A stretch of 64,000 nt of DNA from Sphingobacteriales bacterium 44-61 (GTDB lineage: Bacteria; Bacteroidota; Bacteroidia; Chitinophagales; Chitinophagaceae), in contig MKTW01000011.1 of NCBI GenBank assembly GCA_001898405.1, forward strand, positions 502,801-566,800. Reading direction: 5' to 3'. Both the position numbers and the translations under genes were made by a program. Positions 36,198 through 44,582 of this stretch are shown here, piece by piece. The notes below the pieces were generated by a model. That model made no database searches. It was not told where the DNA came from and worked only from the letters and a program-made list of their open reading frames with translations. How positions within the stretch are numbered: position 1 is the stretch's first letter; each line of letters starts with the position of its first letter.

Positions 36198-37343
36198 TTA
36201 TTGTTTAACATCGGCAGTTGCCGGTGCATCTTCTTTCATTAATGCTCCCTGTGGTGCTTTTGGTGAAGCAGGGTTGGTGCCATGCAATGATTTTACATAG
36301 CTGGCCACCTGGGCTATCTGCTTATTGGAATAAGTGTTTTGCCACTGAGGCATGGCATTGATACCATAACGGATTGTTTTGAACACGCTTTTCATATCAT
36401 TGCCGTGCATCCAGTAATCATCAGTAAGGTTGGGGCCAACATCGCCCGCGCCTGATTCTTTATGGCAACTGGCACAGGATTTTTGAAAGATGGATTTTCC
36501 TTCTGCCAGGTCATCTGCACCAGGCAGGTACACTACCGTATTTTCATCCACGGCATCTCCTTTTTTCTTTAAGTATTCCTGGGTTTCGAGTTGCGCTTTG
36601 GTGACGGAGGCGGTATACTCTTCAATGCTGGAAGGAGCGGTGTGGGATACATGGTATCTCCATAGATAAATAATGGCGAACAGGATAGTGGCATAGAATC
36701 CATATAACCACCATGGAGGAAGACTGTTGTCCAACTCGCGGATACCGTCGTATTCATGGTCCATCACGAGATCGGCTTCCTGGCTTGCCGGTTTGAATTT
36801 GTTCATCTTGCCCCACCAGGAAATCTTATTCCGTTTCAGTTCGGTGATGGCTTCGGGTGAAAGTCCTGTCAGTTTTTCCTTTTCTTTTTTGATCAGGAGG
36901 CGGATATTGACCAGCAGGGCGAGAATGATCAGGAACTCGAGCAGGATCACTCCATTCATCAGATAGAAAACAGAGGGTTGAAGTCCGGCAATAGTGGAAA
37001 CGGTTTTAACTTTTTCAACAGGCGCTTCATCCTGCGCCTGCAAAATTCCGCTGCTGGTTAATAAGACAGCCAGCATTATCATGGGTAATACCTTCTGTTT
37101 GATCTCCCCGTTTTTTTTCTTTTGTTCAATCTTTATATCAGCCGCTCCTACCAACACGGCCGACAATACACCAATTATGATCAGCAATAAAGCCATGACC
37201 AGTAATAGTGCAAGGGCCATCGGGTTGGTGAAAATGGATGGCTCTGGTGGACCCGCGGCCAGGGCCGGTTGGTAACAATGGAGCAGACTGATAGTAATGA
37301 ATGCTGTTAAGAATTTGATCCGTTTGGCTGAAAGCAAAAACAT
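36198..37343 (-). CDS. ccoP: cbb3-type cytochrome c oxidase subunit III (CcoP), single haem form
   Basis: 381 aa. The N-terminal half has a signal-like helix and two further hydrophobic segments; then the canonical CcoP region DHEYDGIRELDNSLPPWWLYGFYATILFAIIYLW. Only one haem c motif, CASCH with axial Met in MPQW, is present in the C-terminal domain, while proteobacterial CcoP has two. Single-haem CcoP is usual in Bacteroidota. It passes electrons from c-type cytochromes to CcoO. The gene follows ccoQ by 15 bp. Confidence 0.92.
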   Translation of the reverse strand: MFLLSAKRIKFLTAFITISLLHCYQPALAAGPPEPSIFTNPMALALLLVMALLLIIIGVLSAVLVGAADIKIEQKKKNGEIKQKVLPMIMLAVLLTSSGILQAQDEAPVEKVKTVSTIAGLQPSVFYLMNGVILLEFLIILALLVNIRLLIKKEKEKLTGLSPEAITELKRNKISWWGKMNKFKPASQEADLVMDHEYDGIRELDNSLPPWWLYGFYATILFAIIYLWRYHVSHTAPSSIEEYTASVTKAQLETQEYLKKKGDAVDENTVVYLPGADDLAEGKSIFQKSCASCHKESGAGDVGPNLTDDYWMHGNDMKSVFKTIRYGINAMPQWQNTYSNKQIAQVASYVKSLHGTNPASPKAPQGALMKEDAPATADVKQ

Positions 37344-37358
37344 ATATTAATTCTTTTC

Positions 37359-37520
37359 TCAGTTATCTAATGGTATTTGGCTGATGGATTTCAGTGTTTG
37401 CTTATTCGTTCTGAAAACCCAGGTCAGCATGATGGTAAAGAAGAGGAAGAAGATAGCCAACGATACGAGGCCAAGTATTTCCACTCCGCTTATTTTTTCG
37501 AGATAGTGAATGAATTTCAT
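37359..37520 (-). CDS. ccoQ: CcoQ-like small membrane subunit
   Basis: 53 aa from ATG at 37520 (MKFIHYLEKISGVEI), 7 bp after ccoNO; the longer frame to 37559 overlaps it. One membrane helix (LGLVSLAIFFLFFTIMLTWVF) followed by a short basic tail. Size, topology and position between ccoNO and ccoP match CcoQ/FixQ, which stabilises the oxidase. The sequence itself is too short for a firm family call. Confidence 0.75.
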   Translation of the reverse strand: MKFIHYLEKISGVEILGLVSLAIFFLFFTIMLTWVFRTNKQTLKSISQIPLDN

Positions 37521-37527
37521 GTCAGCT

Positions 37528-39672
37528 TTATTTATTGGTAGTGATAGTGGTGGTAACATTTTTTTCAGGCTCGGCCTTTATATCCGTTCCTAATCTTTGC
37601 AGATAAGCGATCAGCGCCACGATCTCCACATTGGGTGGTGTTTCGATCTTATCTTTTTTAAGATTGGCGGCAATGCTGTTTGCCTGTTGCATCAGGTCTT
37701 TATTGGCCTGCAGGTCATACCCTTCGGGATAAGGCACGCCAATGGTGCGCATAGCACGGATCTTTGCTGGCGTTGACGCTGTGTCAAGTGCATTATCGAG
37801 CAACCAGGTATATTGCGGCATGATGGATCCCGGCGACATTGATCTCGGATCATACATGTGATTGTAGTGCCAGCTGTCAGGATATTTATTTCCTTCCCTG
37901 GCCAGATCAGGCCCTGTACGTTTGCTGCCCCATTGGAAAGGGTGGTCATATACAAACTCACCAGCTTTTGAGTACTCACCATACCTCGATACTTCATCAC
38001 GGAACGGGCGTATCATCTGCGAGTGGCAGGTGTAGCAACCTTCACGGACATAGATGTCACGGCCTTGCAGCTCAAGTGGTGTATAAGGTTTGACACTTGC
38101 GATGGTGGGCACATTTGATTTTACCAGGAAAGTGGGAACAAACTCGATCAACCCTCCGATCGCTACCACGATAAGGCTCAGTACAAGCAAGGTCACCGGC
38201 CTGCGCTCAATAACACGGTGCCAGTATTCTTTTTTTGCATGTGCTTCTTTTACAAGAGGGGCGGCTTCAGCAGCTTCATTGGCAACAAAGCTGCCTTTGG
38301 CCATTGTTTTATAAAGATTGTATACCATCATCAATGCACCTACGAGGTATAAACCTCCGCCGATGCTGCGGGTGATATACATGGGTTTGATGCTGTTAAC
38401 TGTTTCCATGAACTGGAATTTCAGTTGTCCTTCCGGTGTAAAGGATTTCCACATCAGGCTTTGTTCAAAACCTGCCCAGTAAAGCGGCACAGCGTAAAGA
38501 ATGATGCCGATAGTGCCCAACCAGAAATGGTTGGTGGCAAGTTTCTTTGAATATAAATCGGTGCCCCACATCTTGGGGATCATATAATACAGAATGGAGA
38601 AGGCGAGAAATCCGTTCCAGCCAAGTCCCCCGATATGGACGTGTGCAATGGTCCAGTCGCTGAAGTGAGAGATGGCATTCACATTTTTCAAACTAAGCAA
38701 CGGGCCTTCAAATGTGGCCATACCATAACAGGTGATCGCCACTACCATGAATTTCAATACAGGATCTTCTTTTACTTTATCCCAGGCCCCACGTAAGGTG
38801 AATAAACCATTCAGCATGCCTCCCCAGCTTGGAGCGATCAGCATTACAGAAAAAACAACACCTAATGATTGTGCCCAATCAGGCAAGGCTGTATAAAGCA
38901 GGTGGTGCGGGCCAGCCCATATATAGATAAAGATGAGTGCCCAGAAGTGAATGATGGAAAGACGGTAAGAATATACCGGGCGGTTAGCTGCTTTGGGAAG
39001 GAAATAGTACATCAATCCCAATACAGGTGTGGTAAGAAAGAACGCCACCGCATTGTGGCCATACCACCACTGCACCAGCGCGTCCTGCACACCTGCATAC
39101 CAGCTATAGCTTTTCAGAAAAGAAACAGGGATCTCAATTGAGTTAACAATATGCAGCATGGCAACGGTAACCCAGGTGGCAATATAAAACCAGATGGCTA
39201 CGTACAAATGCTTCTCACGCCTTTTAATGATCGTGCCCAGCATATTAATGCCAAATATCACCCACACGATAGTGATGGCGATATCTATCGGCCATTCCAG
39301 TTCTGCATATTCTTTACCGGTTGTTTTACCCATCAGCAGGGTGATGGCTGCTGCTACGATAATAGCCTGCCATCCCCAGAAATGCATCCAGCTTAGCTTA
39401 TCGCTATACATTCTTGCTTTACAGAGACGCTGCAGTGAATAATAAATGCCGGCAAACGATGCATTGCCCACAAAAGCAAAAATGATGGCATTGGTGTGGA
39501 GCGGACGTAAGCGGCCAAAAGTAGTGGGGGCAAGATTGAGGCTGCTTGCAGGATAATAGATCTGGATGGCGGCCCATAAACCGGCCAGCATACCAACGAT
39601 GCCGAATACGATGGTGGCCAATCCGAAAGCCTTTACAATCTTGTTGTCATAATAAAACTTCTCAATTTGCAT
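37528..39672 (-). CDS. ccoNO: fused cbb3 oxidase subunits I and II (CcoN-CcoO)
   Basis: 714 aa. Residues about 1-460 are the 12-helix CcoN catalytic subunit with haem b/b3 and CuB ligands (PLHTNAIIFAF; VQWWYGHNAVAFFLTTPVLG; AGPHHLLYTALPDWAQ; HVHIGGLGWNGFLAFS). After a linker, residues about 485-690 are CcoO with one membrane helix and a haem c motif CYTCHSQM (Cys546) in the usual REGCYTCHSQMIRPFRDE context. Fusion of N and O is found in many Bacteroidota. It reduces oxygen to water with high affinity and pumps protons. It is 13 bp downstream of ccoS and starts the structural part of the operon. Confidence 0.96.
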   Translation of the reverse strand: MQIEKFYYDNKIVKAFGLATIVFGIVGMLAGLWAAIQIYYPASSLNLAPTTFGRLRPLHTNAIIFAFVGNASFAGIYYSLQRLCKARMYSDKLSWMHFWGWQAIIVAAAITLLMGKTTGKEYAELEWPIDIAITIVWVIFGINMLGTIIKRREKHLYVAIWFYIATWVTVAMLHIVNSIEIPVSFLKSYSWYAGVQDALVQWWYGHNAVAFFLTTPVLGLMYYFLPKAANRPVYSYRLSIIHFWALIFIYIWAGPHHLLYTALPDWAQSLGVVFSVMLIAPSWGGMLNGLFTLRGAWDKVKEDPVLKFMVVAITCYGMATFEGPLLSLKNVNAISHFSDWTIAHVHIGGLGWNGFLAFSILYYMIPKMWGTDLYSKKLATNHFWLGTIGIILYAVPLYWAGFEQSLMWKSFTPEGQLKFQFMETVNSIKPMYITRSIGGGLYLVGALMMVYNLYKTMAKGSFVANEAAEAAPLVKEAHAKKEYWHRVIERRPVTLLVLSLIVVAIGGLIEFVPTFLVKSNVPTIASVKPYTPLELQGRDIYVREGCYTCHSQMIRPFRDEVSRYGEYSKAGEFVYDHPFQWGSKRTGPDLAREGNKYPDSWHYNHMYDPRSMSPGSIMPQYTWLLDNALDTASTPAKIRAMRTIGVPYPEGYDLQANKDLMQQANSIAANLKKDKIETPPNVEIVALIAYLQRLGTDIKAEPEKNVTTTITTNK

Positions 39673-39685
39673 AACCAGGGGAGAT

Positions 39686-39856
39686 TTATCGCTTGTTATT
39701 ATTTTCTTGGGTTAAAGCTGGGTCATCAAAAAGGATCCTCGATGCAGGTGAATAATCATCCTCAAACTGGCCGTCCTGCACTCCCCAGAGGAAGGCGAAA
39801 AGAAAAAATCCGGCAACGGTAACGCTCACGATCAGCAGGATAAAGATGACGCTCAT
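39686..39856 (-). CDS. ccoS: CcoS cbb3 oxidase maturation protein
   Basis: 56 aa, ATG at 39856 to TAA at 39686: starts MSVIFILLIVSVTVAGFFLF and continues AFLWGVQDGQFEDDYSPASR, then ILFDD. One membrane helix followed by the CcoS signature W-x3-DGQFEDDxxPxxRIL(F)DD, so the call is firm despite the size. CcoS is needed to insert haem b and CuB into CcoN (established knowledge). It lies 13 bp upstream of ccoNO and is the first gene after the Crp/Fnr-type box at 39927. Confidence 0.9.
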   Translation of the reverse strand: MSVIFILLIVSVTVAGFFLFAFLWGVQDGQFEDDYSPASRILFDDPALTQENNNKR

Positions 39857-39873
39857 ACAATTCTTATATGCTG

Positions 39874-39953
39874 TAAAAGTATTTTGAGCGGGGGGAGTTG
39901 TTAATAAGGATAGTCAGTTGCTAATATGATCTTTGTCATGTTGTTCATGACAA
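39874..39953 (-). promoter_or_regulatory. ccoS-ccoNO promoter region with Crp/Fnr-type box and a second inverted repeat
   Basis: Minus strand: box TGAC-AAAG-ATCA (39927-39938) and -7-like TACTTTTA (39874-39881, one mismatch), 58.5 bp from the box centre. Overlapping the box is a perfect 8-bp inverted repeat TTGTCATG-N5-CATGACAA (39933-39953) just past the ccoI stop codon. The repeat has no T-run, so an operator is more likely than a terminator. The ccoS start is 71 bp from the box, as for the alcohol dehydrogenase. Confidence 0.55.
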
Positions 39954-39956
39954 TTA

Positions 39957-42362
39957 TTAAAGCCTCATCTTTTTGGCGAGTAAACTGCTGCTGCCAAATG
40001 TGATCAGGAAAATGCTCAATGAGCTTGCCGGCATCAGTATGGCTGCGATCAACGGGGATAAAGTTCCCTGCACAGCGAAATACAAACCGGCGATATTATA
40101 CAGGATGGATAGCACAAAACTGGCTACGATGATCTGTTTGTTGGCCCGGCAAAGCCGGATAAAACGATAAAGGCGTGGCAATTTATTTCCATCAATGATC
40201 GCATCGCTGGATGGTGTGAAATTATTGGTTTGCTCCGCTACTGCTACCCCCACATCACTTTGCCGTAGGGCAGCTCCGTCATTCAGGCCATCACCGATCA
40301 TCATCACTTTAGCGCCTTTATGCTGCAGCGCCCGCACATATTCTACTTTATCTGCAGGCTGTTGCCGGAAAAGAACAGGTGAATGGTGTGGCAACATGGT
40401 TGCCAGTCTTTCTTTTTCTGAATTTGAATCGCCACTCAGCACAGAAAGCTGATGCCTGCGGGAAAGTTTGCTCAGCAGTTTTGTTATGTTTTCCCGGTAA
40501 TGATTATTGAATTGAAAACGCCCGGTCACTTTATTATCGACAGAAAGAAATACAGTAGTGCCTGTAGTGCCTGTAGTGCCGGTCATACCTTTGCCGGCAA
40601 AACTTTGTGCTCCCAGGCGGATATGCCTGCCTTCAACGAGGCCTTCAATTCCCTGCCCCGGATATTCATGGAAATCCGAAACAGCGGGCCTGGCAGGCAA
40701 AGGAAAATGTTTGGCCAACGCGCGACTGAGCGGATGGGTGGAACAGGCTGCCAGTGCTGCAACCTGCAACTGCAGGTCCTGCGTCAGCGGTATGCCCTCA
40801 TAAGTGATATCCTGCATTTCAGCAACGGTAAGTGTTCCTGTTTTATCCAATACAATATGATCAATCGCAGCTACCTTTTCGATCACACCGGCATTTCTCA
40901 GGTAAAAACCATTTCGCCCGAGTATGCGGATAATATTTCCATTGGTAAAAGTGTGCGACAATAACAAAGCACAGGGGCAGGCAATGATGAAAATAGATGT
41001 AACAGCAGGCCAGAGCCTGGAAGGATCATTTATTTGCCAGTATATACCAGTGACAGTAGCAATAATGATCAGGGTAAGTGTAAAATACCTGCTCACGAAA
41101 TGGACAAATGATCCTTTATCTGTTTCAACAGGGTCTTTCTTTTCCTGGTTCCAAAGATGGGTAAGATAACTTTGCACCACTTCTTTTATTACCAACACTT
41201 CCAGCCTTTCACCTGTTTGCCGCCCTCCTGCATACAATAGTTCTCCTGTTTCCCTTGGCACGGGCAGGGCTTCACCAGTCACAAAACTGTAGTCGATAAA
41301 AGCTTTTCCTTTGGTAAGAATGCTGTCTGCCGGAATGAGCTCACCATGATGGATTACCAATGTGTCGCCTGGTTTTATATCAGGCAGCATCACAGGAATT
41401 TCCTTATCTTCTTTTAAAAGAGATACGGCGATAGGGAAATAGGATGTATAGTCACGGTCGAAGGATAATTGTTTGTATGTTTTGTCCTGCAATAACCGGC
41501 CTGCCAGCATAAAGAAAACAATCCCTGTCATGGAATCAAAATAACCACTGCCGGTACCACTGATCACTTCATAAGCGCTTCGCGTAAAAGTGATGATGAT
41601 GGCAAGTGCAATAGGGGCATCTATGTTCAGAAACCGGTGCCGCAAACTTTTCCAGGAAGATTCATAAAAAGGGAAAGCGGAGTATAGTAATACAGGGATC
41701 GCAAGCGCAAAATTGAACCAGCGGAACAGGCTTCTCAATGCATGATCCCCTGCCTCTATGCCAAGATATTCAGGAAAGCTGGCGAGCATCACATTCCCAA
41801 AACAGAAACCCGCAACACCCAGGCGGAAAACCATGCTCTTGCTCACAGCAGACTTTTTTTGTTTGATATCATTCAGGCTGATATAGGGCTCATAGCCTAT
41901 ACTGGTGAGTGTTTCCACCACAGTGCGCAGGCTGCATTGATCACTGCGGAAAATGATATCGATCTGTTTACGCCCAAAATCCACTTTACCGGAGATGATG
42001 CCGGGTTGTATCCTGGGCAGATGTTCCAGCAGGTAAAGACAGGAACTGCAATGGATCTGGGGAAGGTGGAAACTGACCCGCATCTGGGTCTCATCTTTGA
42101 AACTGATCAGTTTTGCGATAATGCCTGCATCGTCAAGAAAGGCGAATTTATCTTTTCTTATGCCGATCCGTTGGTTGATGCCGGGATTCTGGTTCAGGTC
42201 ATAATAATGGCATAGTGAATGTTCATTGAGAATGGAATAGACCATTTTACATCCTTCGCAGCAGAATTGCTTGTCGTCCAGGCTGATCTTTGTGGAAACA
42301 CAGACCTCCCCGCAGTGATAACAGGTGGTGGCTGGTGGTGCGGATGTCTGAACTGACTTCAT
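39957..42362 (-). CDS. ccoI: copper-translocating P1B-type ATPase for cbb3 assembly (CcoI/FixI)
   Basis: 801 aa. The N-terminus has a Cys-rich metal-binding region (CYHCGEVC, FCCEGCKMVY) and an HMA-like domain with CSSCLYLLEHL. Then come the P1B core: TGEALPVPRE in the actuator domain, the CPC membrane motif (FIIACPCALLLSHTFTNG), phosphorylation site DKTGTLT, an HP motif (CSTHPLSRAL) and MIGDGLNDGAALRQSDVG. It exports copper to the periplasm for the oxidase. In-frame 9-bp repeats encode TGT-TGT-TGT in the nucleotide-binding domain. It has its own promoter and is divergent from the RIC gene. Confidence 0.93.
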   Translation of the reverse strand: MKSVQTSAPPATTCYHCGEVCVSTKISLDDKQFCCEGCKMVYSILNEHSLCHYYDLNQNPGINQRIGIRKDKFAFLDDAGIIAKLISFKDETQMRVSFHLPQIHCSSCLYLLEHLPRIQPGIISGKVDFGRKQIDIIFRSDQCSLRTVVETLTSIGYEPYISLNDIKQKKSAVSKSMVFRLGVAGFCFGNVMLASFPEYLGIEAGDHALRSLFRWFNFALAIPVLLYSAFPFYESSWKSLRHRFLNIDAPIALAIIITFTRSAYEVISGTGSGYFDSMTGIVFFMLAGRLLQDKTYKQLSFDRDYTSYFPIAVSLLKEDKEIPVMLPDIKPGDTLVIHHGELIPADSILTKGKAFIDYSFVTGEALPVPRETGELLYAGGRQTGERLEVLVIKEVVQSYLTHLWNQEKKDPVETDKGSFVHFVSRYFTLTLIIIATVTGIYWQINDPSRLWPAVTSIFIIACPCALLLSHTFTNGNIIRILGRNGFYLRNAGVIEKVAAIDHIVLDKTGTLTVAEMQDITYEGIPLTQDLQLQVAALAACSTHPLSRALAKHFPLPARPAVSDFHEYPGQGIEGLVEGRHIRLGAQSFAGKGMTGTTGTTGTTVFLSVDNKVTGRFQFNNHYRENITKLLSKLSRRHQLSVLSGDSNSEKERLATMLPHHSPVLFRQQPADKVEYVRALQHKGAKVMMIGDGLNDGAALRQSDVGVAVAEQTNNFTPSSDAIIDGNKLPRLYRFIRLCRANKQIIVASFVLSILYNIAGLYFAVQGTLSPLIAAILMPASSLSIFLITFGSSSLLAKKMRL

Positions 42363-42381
42363 ACTATTTTCCTGGAATTGC

Positions 42382-42428
42382 CAAAACTAGCTGCGCACAA
42401 TACGGTAATTCCTGACAATTATCAGGAA
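42382..42428 (-). promoter_or_regulatory. ccoI promoter with Crp/Fnr-type box, shared with the divergent RIC gene
   Basis: Box TGAC-AATT-ATCA at 42413-42424, within a perfect 7-bp-arm palindrome TTCCTGA-N6-TCAGGAA (42409-42428). For ccoI, a perfect -7 element TAGTTTTG lies at 42382-42389, 36.5 bp from the box centre. For the RIC gene a one-mismatch TGATTTTG is at 42435-42442, only 23.5 bp away, so the effect there may differ. Confidence 0.6.
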
Positions 42429-42489
42429 AGAAGTTGATTTTGCTCATCCGGTCAGGAAAACCAGCCGGGTAATTTCACTGAGCGGTAAA

Positions 42490-42504
42490 ACCCGGAAACC
42501 GGGT
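42490..42504 (+). repeat. 6-bp hairpin abutting an unused ATG in the RIC leader
   Basis: ACCCGG-AAA-CCGGGT forms a strong 6-bp stem with a 3-nt loop, directly against the ATG at 42505. It would hide a ribosome site for that ATG, which supports the downstream start at 42529. Confidence 0.5.
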
Positions 42505-42528
42505 ATGAAATACGCCGCAGGAATAAGC

Positions 42529-43287
42529 ATGTTTTTAAACCGCATTGAAATTGATCCGGCTGCCAAGGCACGGGAAATCGTTGAAATGGATTACAGGACC
42601 GCCGATGTATTCAGGCGGTATGGAATAAATTATTGTTGTGGCGTTCAATGGCCCTTGCAACAGGTATGCGAAATACAGGAGATCAAAATGAAGGACCTTG
42701 TGACAGATCTGCAAACGGCTTGCCACACTGTCAATATCCCTTCCGGCACCCAGTTTGAAAAATGGTCGGTAGATTTTCTTATCGATTACATTATTAATAT
42801 ACATCACCGGTACCTGGAAAGATCACTCCCCGAACTTGAAGGCGGACTTGTTCATTTTCTTGAAGAGCATGGTAAGCGTTTCCCTCATTTTACTGTTATA
42901 TATGAAGAGTTCAGGAACTTGGTGGCGATGTTCATGCCGCATCTGAAACAGGAAGAGGAATCCATTTTCCCTTATCTCCGCCAGGTCGCACATGCGTATG
43001 ATGATAAGATCGATCCGTTTGCCACATTGCTTGTAAAGACGCTCCGGAAACCATTAAACAGTTTTGCTGACCAGGAGCATACGATGATCGGAGAAAAGAT
43101 CCGGCGTTTCCGCGAACTGACCAACGATTATATAGCACCTTCCAAAGCATGTTCCAGTCACCGGGTGATACTGGGTAAACTGAAAGAACTGGATCAGGAC
43201 CTGCTGCAGCATCTTTACCTGGAAAATGATATACTGATACCGAAAGTGATCAGGATGGAGCAGGAATTACTGCAAAGAATTTACTGA
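42529..43287 (+). CDS. di-iron RIC protein (ScdA/YtfE), repair of iron-sulfur clusters
   Basis: 252 aa from ATG at 42529 (MFLNRIEIDPAAKAREIVEM), which has AGGA 8 bp upstream; an in-frame ATG at 42505 sits against a hairpin. The N-terminal ScdA_N domain shows DYRTADVFRRYGINYCCGV. The hemerythrin-like four-helix domain has the ligand pattern IINIHHRY, PHLKQEEESIFPYL, DQEHTMIGEKIRRFR and LYLENDILIPKV. RIC proteins repair Fe-S and di-iron centres after nitric oxide or peroxide damage. It is divergent from ccoI and shares its control region. A sensor kinase and response regulator follow, which suggests an NO/oxygen-responsive group. Confidence 0.92.
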   Translation: MFLNRIEIDPAAKAREIVEMDYRTADVFRRYGINYCCGVQWPLQQVCEIQEIKMKDLVTDLQTACHTVNIPSGTQFEKWSVDFLIDYIINIHHRYLERSLPELEGGLVHFLEEHGKRFPHFTVIYEEFRNLVAMFMPHLKQEEESIFPYLRQVAHAYDDKIDPFATLLVKTLRKPLNSFADQEHTMIGEKIRRFRELTNDYIAPSKACSSHRVILGKLKELDQDLLQHLYLENDILIPKVIRMEQELLQRIY

Positions 43288-43341
43288 TGGAAATGAAGAG
43301 CCCAAACCAGCTTTTTTTATACCTTACGGCAAATTCTGTGT

Positions 43342-44574
43342 ATGTCGGTTAATGTAGCCCACCTCACATCTCTTTTTGAAAATGCAACGGAAGGCATCAT
43401 TCTGACCAATGGCCAGGGGAATATCGTAATGGTGAACCCCGCAGCCGAACGGATATTTAACTATGGTGCTGCTGAATTGACAGGGAAAGCTATTGAAATA
43501 CTTCTCCCGGAAAAGGCAAGGCCCCAGCACCATCAAATGCGCGAGCAATTCTATAAAACCCCTTCGAACAGGCAGATGGGGCATGGGCGCGACCTGTATG
43601 GAAAGAGAAAGGATGGTTCACAAATACCTGTGGAAGTAAGCCTTAGCTTTTATAAAAAGGACGATGAATTGTTTGTAATTGCTTTTATCGTTGATATCAC
43701 CCAACGGAAAAAGCACGAACAGGATATTCTTCAGCAGCAGAGGGAGCTGGAAAGTATGACCCATAACATGCAAAAGCTAAATACTCAGCTTGAAGCAAAA
43801 GTGGAAGAAAGGACGCTGATATTAAAGGAAGCATTGAAGAAACTGGAGGAATCCCAAAAAGATCTGAGTGAGGCGCTGGATAAGGAAAAACAATTGAACG
43901 AGATAAAGAGCCGGTTTGTGTCAATGGCCTCTCACGAATTCAGGACCCCGCTCAGCACAGTACTTTCTTCTGCGGCGCTGATAGCAAAATACAAGCAGAC
44001 AGATGAACAACCACAGCGGGAACGGCATGTGGAAAAGATCAGGAATTCTGTAAAGCACCTGAACGAACTGCTGGAAGACTTTCTTTCCCTGGGTAAGCTT
44101 GACGAAGGAAAAGTGGAAGCACATCCCGTATCATTCGAACTGGGGGAGTTTATTGCAGACCTGGTCGATGAAATGAAAGGCCTGCTAAAACAGGGGCAGC
44201 AATTTTCTGTTCAACATGAAGGGAGCTATGCTTGTTTTTCAGATAAGAAAATGCTGAAAAATATTATTGTCAACCTGCTGGGAAATGCTATCAAATTTTC
44301 CGGGGAAGGAGATCCGATTTACCTGCATAGCAGAACAACAGAGAAAGGATTGCATATAATGGTCAGGGATAAAGGGATTGGAATTCCTGAAGACGAACAT
44401 GAGCACCTGTTCAATAGTTTCTACCGGGCAAAAAATGCAGTGAATATCCAGGGCACGGGGCTGGGGCTGCATATTATTAAAAGATATCTTGATATTCTCA
44501 ACGGAGAAATAAAACTGAAGAGTCAATTGAATGAAGGCACTCAGTTCGATCTTTTTATTCCGAATTATCAATAG
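43342..44574 (+). CDS. PAS-domain sensor histidine kinase
   Basis: 410 aa, no membrane segments, so cytosolic. Residues about 5-120 form a PAS domain; LLPEKARPQHHQMREQF and GRDLYGKRKDGS align with the haem-PAS of FixL, with His63 at the place of the haem ligand (BjFixL His200) and Arg83 exactly 20 residues later as BjFixL Arg220. Residues about 125-185 form a coiled coil. HisKA: ASHEFRTPLS with phospho-acceptor His198. HATPase_c: NLLGNAIKF (N box), DKGIGIP and GTGLGLHIIKRY. The non-haem PAS family also has a His there, so haem binding is a hypothesis. It starts 54 bp after RIC and 8 bp before the response regulator. Confidence 0.92.
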   Translation: MSVNVAHLTSLFENATEGIILTNGQGNIVMVNPAAERIFNYGAAELTGKAIEILLPEKARPQHHQMREQFYKTPSNRQMGHGRDLYGKRKDGSQIPVEVSLSFYKKDDELFVIAFIVDITQRKKHEQDILQQQRELESMTHNMQKLNTQLEAKVEERTLILKEALKKLEESQKDLSEALDKEKQLNEIKSRFVSMASHEFRTPLSTVLSSAALIAKYKQTDEQPQRERHVEKIRNSVKHLNELLEDFLSLGKLDEGKVEAHPVSFELGEFIADLVDEMKGLLKQGQQFSVQHEGSYACFSDKKMLKNIIVNLLGNAIKFSGEGDPIYLHSRTTEKGLHIMVRDKGIGIPEDEHEHLFNSFYRAKNAVNIQGTGLGLHIIKRYLDILNGEIKLKSQLNEGTQFDLFIPNYQ

Positions 44575-44582
44575 GTTCATTT

